DNA from: Candidatus Zhuqueibacterota bacterium
GTDB lineage: Bacteria; Zhuqueibacterota; Zhuqueibacteria; Zhuqueibacterales; Zhuqueibacteraceae
DNA: 8,251 nucleotides
NCBI GenBank assembly: GCA_013361015.1
Contig: JABWAN010000176.1
Span: 1-8,251 of the forward strand
Direction of reading: 5' to 3'
How positions within the stretch are numbered: position 1 is the stretch's first letter; every line of letters begins with the position of its first letter. Position numbers and translations under genes: made by a program. The notes beneath the pieces were generated by a model. The model did not search any database. It was not told the DNA's origin and saw only the letters and a program-made list of their open reading frames with translations. Below are positions 6,157 to 8,251 of the stretch, piece after piece.

Positions 6157-8251
6157 ATGAACAAAATCTTTGCCTTCACTCTCGTTTTCTGTCTGTGCGC
6201 TCGCGCGCATGCGCGCGAGCAGCGCTCATTGCCACTTTCAACTTCGTCGTCTGCGGCCGCGCGCAACGAGGCTGGCAGGTCATTCATCCGCAACTACAAT
6301 CCCAAAGAATTTGGCGCAGCTTTTAATTACTGGGCTATTGCACAAGATCAGCGCGGGGTCATGTATTTTGGCAATTGGAATGGCGTGCTCGAATATGACG
6401 GCGTGTCGTGGCGGCTGGTTTCCACTCCCAATCGGTCCGGTGTGCGCTCACTCGCAGTCGATGCCAGCGGCCGCATTTATGTCGGCGCCGTCGGCGACCT
6501 TGGCTATCTCGCACCCGATTCTGTTGGCGACTTGCAGTTCGTTTCGTTGCTTGAGGCGGTGCAGCCGGAGAACCGCGAATTCAATGAAGTTTGGTATTCC
6601 TATGCCACCTCGCACGGCGTCTATTTTCGTACAGATAAAATTCTGTTGCGGTGGGCGAATGGCCGCATGCAAGCCTGGAGGCCGCGCACAGCGTTTTCAG
6701 GGTTGTTCGTGGTGCGCGATCGTGTTTATATTCAGCAGTGGCGTGTCGGACTGCTCGAGCTGGTGGGAGACTCCTTGCAAATAACTCGCGGCGGCGCGCG
6801 CTTTGCGCATGAGCGCCTCCATGTCATGCTGCCTTATGCCGGCGAAAAAATCTTGCTAGGTACGCGCGAGGAGGGCTTGCTCACGTACGATGGCGCTTCG
6901 TTTCAGACTCTGCAATCCGATCCCGCTGCCATCGAATTCTTGCGAGAAAATCAACTATCGCATGGCGCAGTTTTGCGAGATGAGACTTTCGCACTGGCGA
7001 CGCTACGAGGCGGTGTCGCGATCATCGACCGGAACGGCCATCTTCTCCAAATCTTGGACAAGGCTGCGGGCCTGCAAGATCATGACGTCAATTTTGTTTT
7101 TACCGATCATCAGCGCGTGATGTGGCTGGCACAAGGCCGCGGTATCGCACGCGTTGAACCCGATTCTCCGCTAGCGTTCTACGGCGAGGCCGCAGGCATT
7201 AAAGATTTTGTATCGTCCCTCATCAGACATCATGGCGCCTTGTATGTGGCCACCGGACTAGGTGTCTCCTATTTGCCCTCCGGAACAACTCCGGTGAACT
7301 CGCCATACTCCTCGCAGTCCAAACATACGCCGGAATTCCGGCCGGTCGCAGGAATTACTGCGCAGTGTTGGTCTCTACTCGCCGCCGGTCAAAGTTTGCT
7401 TGCGGCAACAAATGACGGCGTCTACCAAATTGTGGGTGAGCGTGCGAGCTTCATCAAAGAGTCTGTCGCGGATTCGTTTTTTTCAATGTCACTGCATCGC
7501 TCCAAAAAGGATTCCAATCGCGTTTGGGTCGGACTCAGAGACGGCCTGGCCTCTTTACGATATGATTCCGCAACTCTGAAATGGATTGACGAGGGTCGCA
7601 TTTCCGGAATTCACGAACCGATTTGGAGCATTGTCGAGAACAACGAGGGCCGGCTTTGGCTGGGCACGGAAGCGCAAGGCGTTTTACGGGTGAGTTTTTC
7701 GCACGGAAATCATGGCGCAACCCGGCAGGGCGAAAATCAGAAAGTTGAACGCTTCGATTCCCGGCACGGCTTGCCCAAAGGCTGGGTTGGCGTATATCCG
7801 ACGCGCGCACGAACCCTCTTTACGAGTGACAAGGGCCTGTTCCGTTTTGACGGTGATACGAACAGGTTTTTCCCAGATTCGACCTATGGAAGCATGTTCG
7901 CTGACGGTTCCCGCGATGTCGAAGTGGTGAGTGAAGATCAGCATGGCAGCGTTTGGCTGGGATCTGAAGAAGCCGCGGAGATCAACCGCGCGCTTCGCCA
8001 GCCGGATGGATCTTATTTGCCGGAAAGCGGATCGGCTCTCAGCCTTGCCAAGACCGCCATCTGGGCCATCTATTCCGATATTGCTCCTGCCGATCCCCGC
8101 ACAAATTCTGCGGTTTGGTTCGGAGGTCCAGATGGTCTCTTGCGCTACGATTCCAGCATCCCTAGGCGTGAGGCGCTGGTTTATCCGGCTCTTATCCGGC
8201 GCGTGACCATTCTGCATGAGGCCGCACAGGATTCGGTTATCTTTGCCGGCT
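6157..8251 (+). CDS. Two-component regulator propeller sensor, N-terminal part (truncated by window edge)
   Basis: The ATG at 6157 opens a frame that reaches the window edge without a stop (698 complete codons). An in-frame TAA at 6151-6153 rules out an earlier start. The upstream bases are AT-rich with no Shine-Dalgarno sequence. Residues 1-19 look like a signal peptide (Lys3, hydrophobic IFAFTLVFCLCA, cleavage near AHA at 17-19). The mature part opens with NPKEFG (48-53) and RGVMYFGNWNGVLEYDG (66-82), a typical first blade of this family. Further blades carry WLAQG (323), WVGL (457), WLGT (503), SDKGLFRFD (553-561), WLGS (600) and WFGGPDGLLRYD (654-665). I count about 14 blades, fitting two seven-bladed propellers. 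YPALIRRV (676-683) resembles the start of the Y_Y_Y domain. Family members are periplasmic or extracytoplasmic sensors, followed by a transmembrane helix and an output domain (histidine kinase, cyclase, phosphatase or DNA-binding). That part and the ligand cannot be seen here. Confidence 0.93.
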   Translation, partial: MNKIFAFTLVFCLCARAHAREQRSLPLSTSSSAAARNEAGRSFIRNYNPKEFGAAFNYWAIAQDQRGVMYFGNWNGVLEYDGVSWRLVSTPNRSGVRSLAVDASGRIYVGAVGDLGYLAPDSVGDLQFVSLLEAVQPENREFNEVWYSYATSHGVYFRTDKILLRWANGRMQAWRPRTAFSGLFVVRDRVYIQQWRVGLLELVGDSLQITRGGARFAHERLHVMLPYAGEKILLGTREEGLLTYDGASFQTLQSDPAAIEFLRENQLSHGAVLRDETFALATLRGGVAIIDRNGHLLQILDKAAGLQDHDVNFVFTDHQRVMWLAQGRGIARVEPDSPLAFYGEAAGIKDFVSSLIRHHGALYVATGLGVSYLPSGTTPVNSPYSSQSKHTPEFRPVAGITAQCWSLLAAGQSLLAATNDGVYQIVGERASFIKESVADSFFSMSLHRSKKDSNRVWVGLRDGLASLRYDSATLKWIDEGRISGIHEPIWSIVENNEGRLWLGTEAQGVLRVSFSHGNHGATRQGENQKVERFDSRHGLPKGWVGVYPTRARTLFTSDKGLFRFDGDTNRFFPDSTYGSMFADGSRDVEVVSEDQHGSVWLGSEEAAEINRALRQPDGSYLPESGSALSLAKTAIWAIYSDIAPADPRTNSAVWFGGPDGLLRYDSSIPRREALVYPALIRRVTILHEAAQDSVIFAG

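Noticed and set aside
5967..6293. 108-codon open frame on the minus strand
   Set aside because: It overlaps the start and signal peptide of the propeller gene on the opposite strand and includes the 19-bp palindrome. No domain is recognised.

Overview
The window holds two long protein-coding genes, transcribed away from each other, on either side of a 1.2 kb intergenic region rich in inverted repeats. The organism is probably a Gram-negative bacterium of moderate GC content. The right-hand gene begins a secreted double beta-propeller sensor of the 'two-component regulator propeller' type. Such proteins are most abundant in Bacteroidota and related FCB or candidate phyla, such as KSB1- or Calditrichota-like lineages. 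Its weak ribosome-binding site also fits that group, although the left-hand gene has a clear Shine-Dalgarno sequence. The taxonomic guess is inference only.

Left part (1-4953): a short tandem repeat of CTTTGCGT-type octamers lies just past the stop of a minus-strand gene for a 1,623-residue protein without a signal peptide. I do not recognise a characterised function. It has sharply defined motifs near both ends and in the middle, a putative coiled coil near residues 485-520, and no enzyme signature that I can see. The gene looks intact. Several long open frames on the opposite strand are explained by its avoidance of TTA, CTA and TCA codons.

Middle part (4954-6156): no convincing gene. It contains at least seven inverted repeats or hairpins. 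Four lie almost back to back at 5712-5848, with a 13-bp-arm inverted repeat upstream at 5596-5667. A separate 14-bp bulged hairpin lies at 5292-5337. A near-perfect 19-bp triloop hairpin lies at 6006-6046, directly after a plausible sigma70-like promoter (TTGATA, 17 bp, TATCTT) for the right-hand gene. This is the least explained part of the window. It could be a structured RNA, a dispersed palindromic repeat, or a compound regulatory region.

Right part (6157-8251): the 5' end of a signal-peptide-bearing sensor gene that stays open to the edge of the window (698 complete codons). I count about 14 propeller blades, consistent with two seven-bladed domains, followed by what looks like the start of the Y_Y_Y (Ig-like) domain. 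The membrane segment and output domain (histidine kinase, cyclase, phosphatase or DNA-binding) would lie beyond the window. Nothing in the sequence shows that the two genes work together. The long shared region only makes divergent regulation possible.
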